A stretch of DNA of 64,000 bases from Aerococcus suis (GCF_900176325.1 NZ_FWXK01000002.1:289853-353852), one strand, 5' to 3'; numbered from the stretch's first letter, positions 45,363-53,965 are shown. The notes: generated by a model from the sequence alone, not told the origin. Numbers and translations are program-made.

Positions 45363-46286
45363 TTAACTGCCATAAGCATACCCTTTTTCCAGTTCGTCTT
45401 TACTTGTAGTTATTTCTATTGTGATATGATCCTTTACACCCGATGTATGAGCAAGCTCTGCAATTTCTTCTTTGATTTCCCTAGTCTTGTTTATATCGGA
45501 AGAGTCTATAAGAACCGTAACGATAAGGGCATTTTCTTCTCCGTCCAGTGACCAAATGTGAAAATGAGAGAGGTCCTTTACAGCAGGAATATTGTTAATG
45601 GAGTTCGCCAGGTTCTCTACGTTTACATTTTCCGGCGAACCGTTCAATAAAATTTTTATTGTACTGAAAAATTCAGGTACAGTTTTATAGAGGATATAGA
45701 GTGCTATCAAAATCGATAAGATTGGATCCAATCGATAAGCCTCGGTAAAGTTCATTACGATACTCACAACCAAGACCCCAATCCACCCTAATACATCTTC
45801 TAGCATATGCAGGTTCAACATGCCTTCGTTTTTAGACGACCCTTTGCTTAGAATCCAAGCCGCATATCCATTCAATCCAATAGCCACGAGTGAAAGCCAA
45901 AACATGCCACTGTAATTAACCGGTTGCGGATCAATCAAATGTGGGATACTTCGGTAAATCATAAAAAATGAGCCGCCGATCAGTACTACTCCAGTTATCA
46001 ACGCCCCTAATAATGAAAAGCGGTTATAACCAAAAGTGAACTGTTCATCTTGCTGCTTTTCTGAGTACCCCTGGAAAAACCAAGCGAATCCAATAGAAAT
46101 GGAATCTCCTAAATCATGAACGGCGTCGGACATAATTGACACACTATTGAAAAGAGCCCCAAAGAAAAATTCAATCATGGAAAAAATAAAGTTGGTGAAA
46201 AAAGCAATTTTAATATTCTTATTCGGTTGATTTTGGTGCGAGTGATTTTCTTGTTTCTCTGACTTTGAAATTTTAAAAACCTCCAT
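45363..46286 (-). CDS. Cation diffusion facilitator (CzcD/ZitB-like Zn2+/Co2+ exporter)
   Basis: 307 residues, six membrane helices. Metal site residues are in SDAVHDLGDSISIG (H and D of TM2, near 54) and HMLEDVLGWIG (TM5, near 165). The C-terminal cytoplasmic domain is ferredoxin-like (DLSHFHIWSLDGEENALIV). A His-rich start, KQENHSHQNQPN, may bind metal. It exports Zn2+, Co2+ or related ions in exchange for protons. It lies 23 nt downstream of the ArsR gene on the same strand, and the divergent P1B-4 ATPase shares the control region, so all three form one metal-efflux locus. Confidence 0.92.
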   Translation of the reverse strand: MEVFKISKSEKQENHSHQNQPNKNIKIAFFTNFIFSMIEFFFGALFNSVSIMSDAVHDLGDSISIGFAWFFQGYSEKQQDEQFTFGYNRFSLLGALITGVVLIGGSFFMIYRSIPHLIDPQPVNYSGMFWLSLVAIGLNGYAAWILSKGSSKNEGMLNLHMLEDVLGWIGVLVVSIVMNFTEAYRLDPILSILIALYILYKTVPEFFSTIKILLNGSPENVNVENLANSINNIPAVKDLSHFHIWSLDGEENALIVTVLIDSSDINKTREIKEEIAELAHTSGVKDHITIEITTSKDELEKGYAYGS

Positions 46287-46309
46287 TTAGTTTTATACCT
46301 TATTAGCTT

Positions 46310-46624
46310 TTATTGTTCTTGTTCATTGATATGAGTTAAGACTTGTTCGAGAATACTGAAAACATGAAGATCATCAAGACTGTAAACCATGCTTTTCCCT
46401 TCTCTTCTTGCCTTCACTAAACGTGAATCTTTCAATATTTTTAGTTGGTGTGAAATCGCGGACTGTTCCATATCCAATGCAAGCACAATGTTTCCAACAC
46501 TGAGCTCTTCTTTCTGTAAAAGAAAGAGAATTGACAAGCGTGTAGGGTCACTAATCACTTTGAATACTTTGCTTATTGATTGGATCTTCTCTTTATTGAT
46601 TGGCGAAGTTGTTGATGTATCCAT
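46310..46624 (-). CDS. ArsR/SmtB-family metal-sensing repressor
   Basis: 104 residues, winged helix-turn-helix with recognition helix region SAISHQLKILKDSRLVKARR. The alpha5 metal site reads D85-x-H87-x10-H98-x2-E101, the same D-H-H-E pattern as SmtB and close to CzrA, indicating zinc (or cobalt) sensing across the dimer. No alpha3 CxC cadmium/lead site is present. It should bind the divergent operator at 46793-46840 and release it when metal is bound, controlling itself, the CDF gene and the ATPase. An in-frame extension upstream lacks an SD. Confidence 0.93.
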   Translation of the reverse strand: MDTSTTSPINKEKIQSISKVFKVISDPTRLSILFLLQKEELSVGNIVLALDMEQSAISHQLKILKDSRLVKARREGKSMVYSLDDLHVFSILEQVLTHINEQEQ

Positions 46625-46765
46625 ATGCTCTTATTCCTCTCACATGATTTTCCATTCATATATATAATACCACGTGAGTAAAACGATGCTAGTTTTTTGT
46701 TTATAGACAAAATTAAGACTTTTGTATCAGCAATAGTAGTCCATTTGAATAAGAAGCATCTTGTC

Positions 46766-46794
46766 TTGACAAAATTCATACAGTGAGTTAATAT
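46766..46794 (+). promoter_or_regulatory. Promoter of the P1B-4 ATPase gene
   Basis: Perfect TTGACA (46766-46771), 17-nt spacer, TAATAT (46789-46794). The predicted start near 46801 is inside the operator. Confidence 0.85.
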
Positions 46795-46840
46795 GATTCT
46801 GTAAACATATGAATGTAAATTCATATGTTTACAGAATCAT
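46793..46840. promoter_or_regulatory. SmtB/CzrA-type operator
   Basis: A 21-bp perfect inverted repeat, ATGATTCTGTAAACATATGA (plus A) against TTCATATGTTTACAGAATCA (plus T), with spacer TGTAAA. The core ATATGAA-N6-TTCATAT has the dyad typical of ArsR-family zinc operators. It overlaps the -10 and start site of the ATPase promoter. Confidence 0.88.
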
Positions 46841-46989
46841 TCCGATTTACAAATAAAAGGAGATGGAGACTGGATAAGCCCAAACCATATGAATCCTTGC
46901 CTTACTTAAGCAAACAAACGAGCTCAGAATTTGCAAGGCACAAAAAAAGTCAACAAAAATCAAAGAAATTTAATAGAAAGGTGATAGAA

Positions 46990-48915
46990 ATGGAAACTAC
47001 CAAAGAGCAACATTCACAGGAAAAAGAGAAACATAACCACGACCATGATCACAATCACGGGAAGATGCCTATTATTCTATACTTTATTGGTTTGGCATTG
47101 GCAATTGTTGCATTGTTCTTAAGTGGAGAATATCAATTAATTAAAAACATCATGTTCTCACTCGCCACAATTAGTGCGGGCTATCATGTCATTGTTCTGG
47201 AAGGTCTTGGAGAGACAATTGAGAATACAAAAGCAAATAATAAGTTTACGCCTAATTCTCATATTTTAATGGGATTAGCGGCTATAGGAGCTTCAGCGAT
47301 AGGGAATTTTTGGGAAGGAACGTTGTTGATTCTCATTTTTTCAGGCGCACATTTCCTGGAAGATTACGCTGAAGGAAGAAGTAAACGAGAAATCACGAAA
47401 TTACTCGAAATGAATCCAACGACTGCCCGGTTAATCCAGCCTGATGGCAGTACAAAAAATGTTGACGTCAGTGAATTAAAAGTGGGAGATCAACTTCAAG
47501 TATTGAATGGCGATCAAGTCCCCATTGATGGCGTCATTTTGTCAGGCTCTACGTCCATTGATGAGTCGTCTATTAATGGAGAAAGTATCCCAAAAGAGAA
47601 GTCCAAAGGAGACGACGTTTTCGGAAGTACAATCAATGGAACAGGTACTTTCACAATGGAAGTCACTAAAGAAAATAAAGATACAGTATTTTCAAAAATT
47701 TTACAGTTAGTAAACCAGAACCAAGACAACCAAACAAAAGCTGCGAGTATAATCCAAAAATTTGAACCGAAATACGTTACAGTTGTTTTAATTGCCATTC
47801 CGTTATTCATGTTATTGGCTCCTTTTCTCCTAGACTGGACATGGTCACAAAGTATCTATAGAGGATTGGTCCTTTTAGTGGCAGCTTCACCCTGTGCTTT
47901 AGCAGCAGCTACTGTATCGGTAACTTTATCGACGACTTCTAACTTGGCCAAAAAAGGCGTCCTTTCAAAAGGTAGTTCTTACCTGTCTCAATTAGCCGAT
48001 ACTCAAGCCATTGCATTTGATAAGACCGGAACTTTGACCAAAGGAAAACCTGAAGTAACCAATTATTATTTTGCTGATTCCGTGAACGAAGAAAATATGA
48101 TTGATATCGTGGTAGCTCTTGAAAAAGAATCCAATCACCCCTTAGCAGATGCCATTCTAAGAAAGTTTGAACAAAAAAATCAACTGACTATTGAAGTAGA
48201 AAATCAGATTGGTAAAGGGTTGACAGGAGATTACAACGGCAAAAATTATCGGATCGGAAAACCAACTTCATTTGACGAGGTTGCAAATGAATATATTCGT
48301 TTAAATAATGAGTGGGCATCAGAAGGTAAGACAGTCGTATATGTAGCAGAAGATGAGAATGTCATTGGACTTATAGCTCTCATGGACGTTCCAAGTGAAC
48401 ATGCAAAAGAAACTATTAAATACTTTAAAGAACAAGGCATACACACCACTCTAATCACTGGCGACTCAGAAATGACAGGAAAAGCAGTTGCTGAACAATT
48501 AGGAATAGATGAAGTAATCGCGAATGTCATGCCAGAAGATAAATCTCGAATTATAGACGAGCAAAAAGAGAAATACGGCGTAACAGCAATGGTGGGTGAT
48601 GGTGTAAATGATGCCCCAGCCCTTGTGAATGCAAATGTAGGGATTGCCATGGGAGACGGAACCGATGTAGCAGTAGAGGTGTCTGATTTAGTTTTAATGC
48701 AGGATGACTTATCTAAATTGGTTAAAGCTCATGGAATTTCTTCTAAAATGAATCGTGTCATATGGCAAAACATCCTTTTTTCAATGGCAATCGTAGCCTT
48801 TTTAGTTGTAGTGAGTTTATTAGGTCTAACAGATATAGCAATCAGTGTCATTATTCATGAAGGAAGTACGTTGGTCGTTATTCTGAATGGACTTCGTTTA
48901 TTAAAATCTAATTAA
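46990..48915 (+). CDS. P1B-4-type metal-exporting ATPase (SPC motif)
   Basis: 641 residues. A His-rich N-terminus, KHNHDHDHNHG, replaces an HMA domain. Core motifs: actuator SSINGESIPKEK, membrane site S300-P301-C302 (AASPCALAAATVSV), phosphorylation DKTGTLTKG with D344, MVGDGVNDAPAL hinge and C-terminal IIHEGSTLVVILNGLRL. SPC plus HEGS/T marks the P1B-4 group, which exports Co2+, Fe2+ or Zn2+. An ATG at 46825 lies within the operator and has no SD, so I use the ATG at 46990 after AGAAAGGTGATAGAA. The 5' leader also holds a strong SD before a 4-codon ORF (46863-46877). Regulated by the divergent ArsR. Confidence 0.93.
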   Translation: METTKEQHSQEKEKHNHDHDHNHGKMPIILYFIGLALAIVALFLSGEYQLIKNIMFSLATISAGYHVIVLEGLGETIENTKANNKFTPNSHILMGLAAIGASAIGNFWEGTLLILIFSGAHFLEDYAEGRSKREITKLLEMNPTTARLIQPDGSTKNVDVSELKVGDQLQVLNGDQVPIDGVILSGSTSIDESSINGESIPKEKSKGDDVFGSTINGTGTFTMEVTKENKDTVFSKILQLVNQNQDNQTKAASIIQKFEPKYVTVVLIAIPLFMLLAPFLLDWTWSQSIYRGLVLLVAASPCALAAATVSVTLSTTSNLAKKGVLSKGSSYLSQLADTQAIAFDKTGTLTKGKPEVTNYYFADSVNEENMIDIVVALEKESNHPLADAILRKFEQKNQLTIEVENQIGKGLTGDYNGKNYRIGKPTSFDEVANEYIRLNNEWASEGKTVVYVAEDENVIGLIALMDVPSEHAKETIKYFKEQGIHTTLITGDSEMTGKAVAEQLGIDEVIANVMPEDKSRIIDEQKEKYGVTAMVGDGVNDAPALVNANVGIAMGDGTDVAVEVSDLVLMQDDLSKLVKAHGISSKMNRVIWQNILFSMAIVAFLVVVSLLGLTDIAISVIIHEGSTLVVILNGLRLLKSN

Positions 48916-48964
48916 TTCTATCAAAACCCATAAATCTAGGGTATAGTAATAACTGTCTGAAGTT

Positions 48965-49008
48965 AATATGCCTTTAACGTTCTAAAAACGTTAGAGGCAT
49001 ATTTTTTA
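48965..49008 (+). terminator. Terminator of the P1B-4 ATPase gene
   Basis: AATATGCCTTTAACGTT-CTAAA-AACGTTAGAGGCATATT followed by TTTTATA. Confidence 0.85.
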
Positions 49009-49029
49009 TAAATTACTTTGTCTCAAAAA

Positions 49030-49152
49030 CAATCGATTATGATACGATTTTTAAGGACTATTTTTTTACTAAAAAAGTAGTCCTTTTCAGTATCAAAACT
49101 TTTCTCTTTATGTATGAATCTTTAACCACCATTTATGATACAATAAAATCAA
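49030..49152. promoter_or_regulatory. Candidate res site of the serine resolvase
   Basis: Upstream of the resolvase gene TGATAC-type half-sites recur: CGATTATGATACGATTTT (about 49031-49048), CAGTATCAAAACTTTT (about 49088-49103) and TTTATGATACAATAAAATC (about 49132-49150). Three dyad subsites before the gene are the usual res layout. A hairpin AAAAAGGACTA/TAGTCCTTTT lies between. Confidence 0.45.
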
Positions 49153-49169
49153 AAAAAAGGATGAGTTTT

Positions 49170-49721
49170 ATGAATGGATATATATATGGCTATGCTAGAG
49201 TGAGTACACGATCACAAGAGTTAAACCGACAACTAGATTTACTCAATGAGCAAAATTGCAATGAGATCCTTACTGAAAAAATGACTGGAACAAAATCCGA
49301 TCGGCCTCAGCTGAACCGACTAAAGGATAAGATACGTCCTGGAGACACAGTTATAGTGGAAAGTTTCTCGCGTCTAGGTCGTAGTACTAAAGATTTAATT
49401 GATCTCGTTACTTACTTTGAAGAGCATAAAGTGAAGCTTGTAAGTCTGAAAGAAAACTTCGATACTAGTACACCCCAAGGACGCTTAATGATGACCGTTT
49501 TCCAAGCATTCAGTCAGTTTGAGCGTGATTTGATTGTAGAGCGTACGAAAGAAGGTTTAAAAAGCGCGCGGGCTAGAGGTAGAAAAGGTGGTCGCCCACG
49601 CGTTAATCAACGAGATATTGAAAGAGCAGTGAAACTATATGACAGTCAGGAATATAGTGTAAAAGAAATTACGGAAATGACTGGTATTAGTAAAGCTACA
49701 CTCTATCGATATTTAAAATAG
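49170..49721 (+). CDS. Serine recombinase (Tn3/Tn552-type resolvase)
   Basis: 183 residues, the normal length. Catalytic Ser12 in YGYARVSTRSQELNRQ, DTVIVESFSRLGRSTKDL near 65, GRLMMTVFQAFSQFERDLIVERTKEG near 110-135, and a C-terminal Hin-type HTH (VKEITEMTGISKATLYRYLK). Such enzymes resolve cointegrates or plasmid dimers at res sites. The ATG at 49110 lacks an SD; AAAGGATGAG precedes the ATG at 49170. No transposase of the matching element is nearby, so it may be a plasmid-derived resolvase left with the metal-resistance locus. Confidence 0.92.
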   Translation: MNGYIYGYARVSTRSQELNRQLDLLNEQNCNEILTEKMTGTKSDRPQLNRLKDKIRPGDTVIVESFSRLGRSTKDLIDLVTYFEEHKVKLVSLKENFDTSTPQGRLMMTVFQAFSQFERDLIVERTKEGLKSARARGRKGGRPRVNQRDIERAVKLYDSQEYSVKEITEMTGISKATLYRYLK

Positions 49722-49725
49722 TAAA

Positions 49726-49799
49726 AAAAAGCATTTTAAGGCAGTTTCGAATCTCCGAGTGGATGACTCTCCACGAAACAGTCTTAAAATGCTTTTTAG
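49726..49799 (+). terminator. Terminator of the resolvase gene
   Basis: AAAAGCATTTTAAG and CTTAAAATGCTTTT form a long stem with inner AGTTTCG/CGAAAC and GTGGA/TCCAC pairings, ending in T-rich sequence. Confidence 0.8.
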
Positions 49800-49828
49800 T
49801 TTATTCGATTCTACAGATATTATATAAC

Positions 49829-49945
49829 TCAATTGTATTCTTTACGTATATCTACATCTTTATACCAATCTAAATGAGGAGCCAGTTCTAACTCTGGCAT
49901 ATCAGGGTATCCTGACCCTCTAAATGCTTCTACCACTAATCGGTG
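49829..49945 (-). pseudogene. Unidentified C-terminal gene fragment fused after EIIA
   Basis: About 36 codons in frame to TGA: VVEAFRGSGYPDMPELELAP, then HLDWYKDVDIRKEYN. I do not recognise the protein. The frame begins inside the end of the truncated EIIA gene in another frame, so a deletion joined the front of the EIIA gene with the tail of a neighbour, presumably another carbohydrate-metabolism gene of the same operon. Confidence 0.5.
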
Positions 49946-50108
49946 AATATACCTCTTTTATATTAGGTCTAATAGCAAAACCATCCCCTAACATTTTCTG
50001 AGAAAACACATCATCTTTCACTTCTGTAATTGGAACAAATACCCCTGTATTTACGCTATGTAGGGTTAATTGGTTCGTCTTCTTTTTAAATTTTTTAAAT
50101 AAATTCAC
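49920..50108 (-). pseudogene. PTS EIIA(Glc)-type protein, truncated to 62 codons
   Basis: N-terminal third of a glucose-type EIIA: TEVKDDVFSQKMLGDGFAI followed by EVYSPISG, then the frame ends in GRSI-stop. The whole region with both active-site histidines is missing. GGGAAGATAAAGTG precedes the ATG. It follows the EIIBC gene by 26 nt and would have been its phosphate donor. Compare the complete EIIA at 4990-5508. Confidence 0.88.
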
Positions 50109-50134
50109 ACTTTATCTTCCCTTCAAAGAAACAA

Positions 50135-51700
50135 TTACTCCATTTCTAGTAATTCTCTCATTTCTGTCTTATAGACTGCTGCTTTGTTACCATAAATAAT
50201 TTGGATACCAGATGGAACATTAACAACACCATTTGCCCCTAGTTTTTCCGTGAAATGAGTACTTGATTCAACTTTACTTGGCTCTTTTAAAGTTATTCTC
50301 AAACGTGTAAAACAAGCATCTACTTTCTCAATATTATCTTTACCACCGACAGCAACAATGATCGCTTCTAAAAGCTCTTTAGAATCTGTAGTATTTTCAA
50401 CAGTACCAGAAATAACAACATCCTCTACTTCTCTACCTGGAGTTTTTAAATTCCATTTAATAATGGCAAATTTAAAAATAAAATAATATAAACAAAAATA
50501 TAAAGCACCTAAAGGTATCACCCATAACCAGTTAGAACCTTTATCCGCCCCCATAATTCCGTTAAAAATAAGCGACATAAATGGTCCCCCAAATGAAGCA
50601 GAACCAACTACGTTAAATGATACTATATAAGTTAATAGGTAAGCGACTCCTGATAAAATTGCATGAATACCAAATAATATCGGTGCTACAAATAAAAAAC
50701 TATACTCTAAAGGTTCACTAATTCCCATTAAAGCACAAGGAATAACTGCAGCTATCATTAAGGATGCAACTTTTTTCTTGTTAGCTGGTAGAGCTGTTTT
50801 ATACATAGCTAACGCAGCTCCCGGTAATCCAAACATCGCAAAGATTACTTTTCCATTCATTAAAAAACGGCTAACACTAATATCAAAGTTTGCCCCTGGC
50901 GTATTTAAAATAGCATTATAAATATTAACCGCACCTTCCACTACTTGACCGCCAATCTCCTCTACACCACCCAAACTAGTAAAGAAAAACGGTAAATAAA
51001 TAAAATGATGTAAACCAAATGGTAGTAGTAAACGTTCTGATGTTCCATAGACAAAAGATCCTAAAGATCCAGTTGACACGATAAATTCAGACATAGTCCC
51101 CAAAGCATTTTGAATTGGTGGAAAAACAAATGCCATTATTAAACCAACAAAAGAAGAAGCAATAATAGTAATAGCTGGAATAAAACGTGTCCCATTAAAT
51201 AGTGAAATAACAGATGGTAGTTCAATTTTATAATATTTATTATGTAAGTAACTGACTAAAAGTCCAATGATAATACCTCCAAAAACTCCGGTATCTAAAG
51301 TTAGAACTTCTAAAATACTCCGCTGACCTGTTAATAAATTATCGGGATCAATGGTTCCCTTTAAGACCAAGAAAGAACCCATCACAGTGTTGAGCGTCAT
51401 GTAACCTAAAAAGCTAGCTAAAGCAGCTGTTCCTTTCTCGGATTTAGCAAAACCATACGCAATTGAAATAGCAAAGATAACAGGAATATTATTATTAACT
51501 ACATTTCCAGCGTCCTTCATCAAACTAAATAAATAGACGAAGAAAGTACTGCCTAAAAATGGAACTGATTTAATTAAGTTAGGATTGGAAAAAGCACTTC
51601 CTACGCCAACTAAAATACCTGATATCGGTAAAATCAACACTGGAGCCATTAAAACTTTTCCTAATTTCTGAAATGATTCTAAAATCTTCTCTTTTATCAT
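50135..51700 (-). CDS. PTS EIICB, alpha-glucoside type (MalB/GlvC-like)
   Basis: 521 residues. The EIIC domain (about 1-410) has ten hydrophobic segments, SILVGVGSAF-type start, a substrate loop LLLPFGLHHFIYLPFFF near 220 and ISEPLEYSFLFVAP near 320. EIIB (about 430-515) carries the phosphorylated Cys in DACFTRLRITLKEPS. It imports and phosphorylates maltose or other alpha-glucosides, judged from the GH4 phospho-alpha-glucosidase next to it. Its dedicated EIIA is broken, so it would need EIIA from elsewhere, possibly 4990-5508. Third gene of the rpiR-GH4-EIICB group. Confidence 0.9.
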   Translation of the reverse strand: MIKEKILESFQKLGKVLMAPVLILPISGILVGVGSAFSNPNLIKSVPFLGSTFFVYLFSLMKDAGNVVNNNIPVIFAISIAYGFAKSEKGTAALASFLGYMTLNTVMGSFLVLKGTIDPDNLLTGQRSILEVLTLDTGVFGGIIIGLLVSYLHNKYYKIELPSVISLFNGTRFIPAITIIASSFVGLIMAFVFPPIQNALGTMSEFIVSTGSLGSFVYGTSERLLLPFGLHHFIYLPFFFTSLGGVEEIGGQVVEGAVNIYNAILNTPGANFDISVSRFLMNGKVIFAMFGLPGAALAMYKTALPANKKKVASLMIAAVIPCALMGISEPLEYSFLFVAPILFGIHAILSGVAYLLTYIVSFNVVGSASFGGPFMSLIFNGIMGADKGSNWLWVIPLGALYFCLYYFIFKFAIIKWNLKTPGREVEDVVISGTVENTTDSKELLEAIIVAVGGKDNIEKVDACFTRLRITLKEPSKVESSTHFTEKLGANGVVNVPSGIQIIYGNKAAVYKTEMRELLEME

Positions 51701-51715
51701 TATTATTTCCCTCCC

Positions 51716-51733
51716 AAAAAATCGCTTTCATTT
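51716..51733. promoter_or_regulatory. Candidate cre (CcpA) site between GH4 and EIICB genes
   Basis: On the minus strand AAATGAAAGCGATTTTTT matches the cre consensus WTGNAANCGNWNNCW in its left half and centre; it lies 16-33 nt before the EIICB start. Weak right half. Confidence 0.35.
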
Positions 51734-51775
51734 ACTTGTACTAAATAATAAGAAGGAGCTTAAAGCCCCCTCTTA

Positions 51776-53101
51776 TTATTTTAATTCTGGCCAGTAATCT
51801 ACATTTGCTTCAATTAAAGCATCTAAAATATTTCTAGCTTTTTTAGCATCTCCTATAGTTCTATTTAAAGTTAAAGCTTGTAATGCTTTTGTATATGATT
51901 TTTCTAAATAAGCTTCACATGTTAATTTTTCGTAAGCATATTGGCCTTCGATTAATCCTTTGTAAAAAGTACCTATTTCACCTACTGCGTATGGTTGTGG
52001 TCCATTAGCACCTAATGATGCTGCGACTTCAATCATTAAATCATTTGGTAAATTAGAAACAATCCCATTATTTGGAACAATCACAATAAAGGTTTTTCTT
52101 AAATTACCATAGATAGAAGCTGCAACTTCAACAATCATATCTCCGTGGGCATCATTATGAACAATATGGGAGTCTTTTGCTGTTCCAACCTGAGCAATTC
52201 TCTCACACTCTTCAAACACACGTTTTTCACGTCCATCCATTACCTCATTAGCTCGTGTATAATTAGGATCTAATGTAGATAACTTGTATTCAGGATATAA
52301 ATAATACTGTAAGTAAGTATTTGGTAGATAATCTGGAAAGTCTTTAATCATATCTTCCACCATAGCATAAGTATCTAGCCATGATTGATCACGTTGTTCT
52401 GCATCAACAGGTAAGAAGCCATTCTTAATCGTATAATTTTTGATTTCAGGTAATAAATCATTTCCTTCTTTATCATACACATGTGTGAACCAACCAAAAT
52501 GGTTCAATCCAAAATAAGTTGGTTCAAATTCGTTAAAATCACGATTGATTAAACGTCCAAACGAACGCAATAGATTGACGGGCTGATCACAAATATTTAA
52601 AATACGTTTATCATCTGGGAACACCATATTTAATGCATGGGCAACAATAGCCGCTGGATTTGTGTAATTTAAAATCCATGCTTTTGGACTTAATTTACGA
52701 ACATCTTCAACTAATTCTATCATGTCTCTAATTGATCTCATTCCATAAGCAAACCCACCTGGTCCACATGTTTCTTGTCCAATAAGATCCATAGACAAAG
52801 GAATTTTTTCATCTTTTTCACGCATTGGATAACCACCCGTACGCATTTGACAGAAAACAAAATCAACATCTCTAAAAGCTTCTTCCTTATCAGTTGTATA
52901 GGTAAACTCTATATCTGGTGTTTCCTCCCTAAATAAAATCTCACCAAATTTCCCAATAACTTCTTGTCTTTTTTCATTAATATCATACAAAGTTATTTTA
53001 TCAAAAGGAAAGATATCTTGATGTCTTGTCAAAGCTTTTAAAATTCCTGGAGACCAAGTAGATCCTCCTCCAACAATAACAATATTATTCTTTTTTTTCA
53101 T
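51776..53101 (-). CDS. Glycoside hydrolase family 4, 6-phospho-alpha-glucosidase (MalH/GlvA-like)
   Basis: 441 residues. NAD-binding GGGSTWSPGILKAL at the N-terminus; metal and catalytic residues in LNICDQPVNLLRSF (the CN/D-type Cys motif, near 170) and FGLNHFGWFTHVYD near 197; CGPGGFAYGMRSIRDM near 110. The Asp in CDQP is the signature separating phospho-alpha-glucosidases from other GH4 enzymes. It hydrolyses maltose-6-phosphate-type products of the PTS, needing NAD+, Mn2+ and reducing conditions. GGAG lies 8 nt before the ATG at 53101; the GTG at 53110 is too close to the SD. Confidence 0.9.
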   Translation of the reverse strand: MKKKNNIVIVGGGSTWSPGILKALTRHQDIFPFDKITLYDINEKRQEVIGKFGEILFREETPDIEFTYTTDKEEAFRDVDFVFCQMRTGGYPMREKDEKIPLSMDLIGQETCGPGGFAYGMRSIRDMIELVEDVRKLSPKAWILNYTNPAAIVAHALNMVFPDDKRILNICDQPVNLLRSFGRLINRDFNEFEPTYFGLNHFGWFTHVYDKEGNDLLPEIKNYTIKNGFLPVDAEQRDQSWLDTYAMVEDMIKDFPDYLPNTYLQYYLYPEYKLSTLDPNYTRANEVMDGREKRVFEECERIAQVGTAKDSHIVHNDAHGDMIVEVAASIYGNLRKTFIVIVPNNGIVSNLPNDLMIEVAASLGANGPQPYAVGEIGTFYKGLIEGQYAYEKLTCEAYLEKSYTKALQALTLNRTIGDAKKARNILDALIEANVDYWPELK

Positions 53102-53148
53102 TCGAATCACTCCGTTTCATTTGATAATCCTAGTCTATACAATTTTTA

Positions 53149-53170
53149 ATCAAAAAAACGCTTTTTTGAT
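53149..53170. promoter_or_regulatory. Palindromic operator candidate upstream of the GH4 gene
   Basis: ATCAAAAAA-ACGC-TTTTTTGAT is a 22-bp dyad, 48-69 nt before the GH4 start and overlapping the probable -35. It could be a cre site or the binding site of the RpiR regulator encoded upstream. Confidence 0.45.
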
Positions 53171-53202
53171 GACTCTATATCAACAACACCCATAAAATAA
53201 AA

Positions 53203-53237
53203 AAAAACACCGTTGTGTTACTCAACACAACGGTGCT
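53203..53237 (-). terminator. Terminator of the rpiR gene
   Basis: On the minus strand AGCACCGTTGTGTT-GAGT-AACACAACGGTGTT is followed by a run of T. The left arm covers the last codons of rpiR, so the regulator and GH4-EIICB are separate transcripts. Confidence 0.85.
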
Positions 53238-53965
53238 AATTCTTCAAAAATATAATTTAATACATAATAAATACCTAATCTAGAAGAAACATCCATATCG
53301 GCGTAAGTTAATTTGTCATAAAAAGTATACATAGTAACATCAGCTATCTGAGAAATTGAATTTTGAGAAAATCCTGTAATCGAAATCATCTTTGCCTTAG
53401 TCAGTTTAACTAAACGAGCCGCATCTAAGGGGGTTTTAGTCTCACCACTTAGACTTACTACAAATACTAAATCATTTTCTTTCAGTTTTTCAGCTCGTTG
53501 TCTCATCACATGAGGCTCATAATAAAGAGACGACTCAAAACCTAATATTCTTAATTTCTCTTTCATTTCCTCGCAAGGAAACTTAGAAGGTCCACAACTA
53601 AAAAAGTAAATATGATTAGCAGCTAAAATTAATCGTAATACTTCTTTTACTGTACTCGAACTCAATAACTCCTCTGTTCGGTTCATTTGATCAATAAGTT
53701 TTAGCCGGTTCCCTTTTTTCAAAAAACTACTCTTATTATGTTCCGTTTCAATAGCTAATTTTAATTCAGTATACCCACGATAGTCCAATTTTTTAGCCAT
53801 TCTGACAATCGTATTCGGCGAGACATAGAGTCTGTCTGCTAGTTCTTTCAATGTACTATTCTTTAATAAAGAAAAATTTTCTTTATCCATCATATAGTTT
53901 AAATGTATTAACTCTTGTTTATTTAATAGATGCTGATTGGCTTGAAGATGACTAAATAATCCCAT
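53222..53965 (-). CDS. MurR/RpiR-family regulator (GlvR/MalR-like)
   Basis: 247 residues. N-terminal HTH_6 domain (TLKELADRLYVSPNTIVRMAKKLDYRGY, about 38-65), then a SIS sugar-phosphate-binding domain (IYFFSCGPSKFPCEEMKEKL near 120, VFVVSLSGETKTPLDAARLVK near 172). Regulators of this type activate alpha-glucoside PTS operons when sugar phosphate binds. It is oriented with and upstream of GH4-EIICB but terminated separately, so it is expected to act on the 53101-53200 control region. The start ATG at 53965 follows GGAGAGATTTTATC. Confidence 0.9.
   Translation of the reverse strand: MGLFSHLQANQHLLNKQELIHLNYMMDKENFSLLKNSTLKELADRLYVSPNTIVRMAKKLDYRGYTELKLAIETEHNKSSFLKKGNRLKLIDQMNRTEELLSSSTVKEVLRLILAANHIYFFSCGPSKFPCEEMKEKLRILGFESSLYYEPHVMRQRAEKLKENDLVFVVSLSGETKTPLDAARLVKLTKAKMISITGFSQNSISQIADVTMYTFYDKLTYADMDVSSRLGIYYVLNYIFEELAPLC

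Noticed and set aside
46825..46989. Start of the P1B-4 ATPase at the first ATG (46825)
   Set aside because: It lies inside the operator, only about 25 nt from the predicted transcript start, and has no SD; the basic 55-residue extension is not typical of the family.
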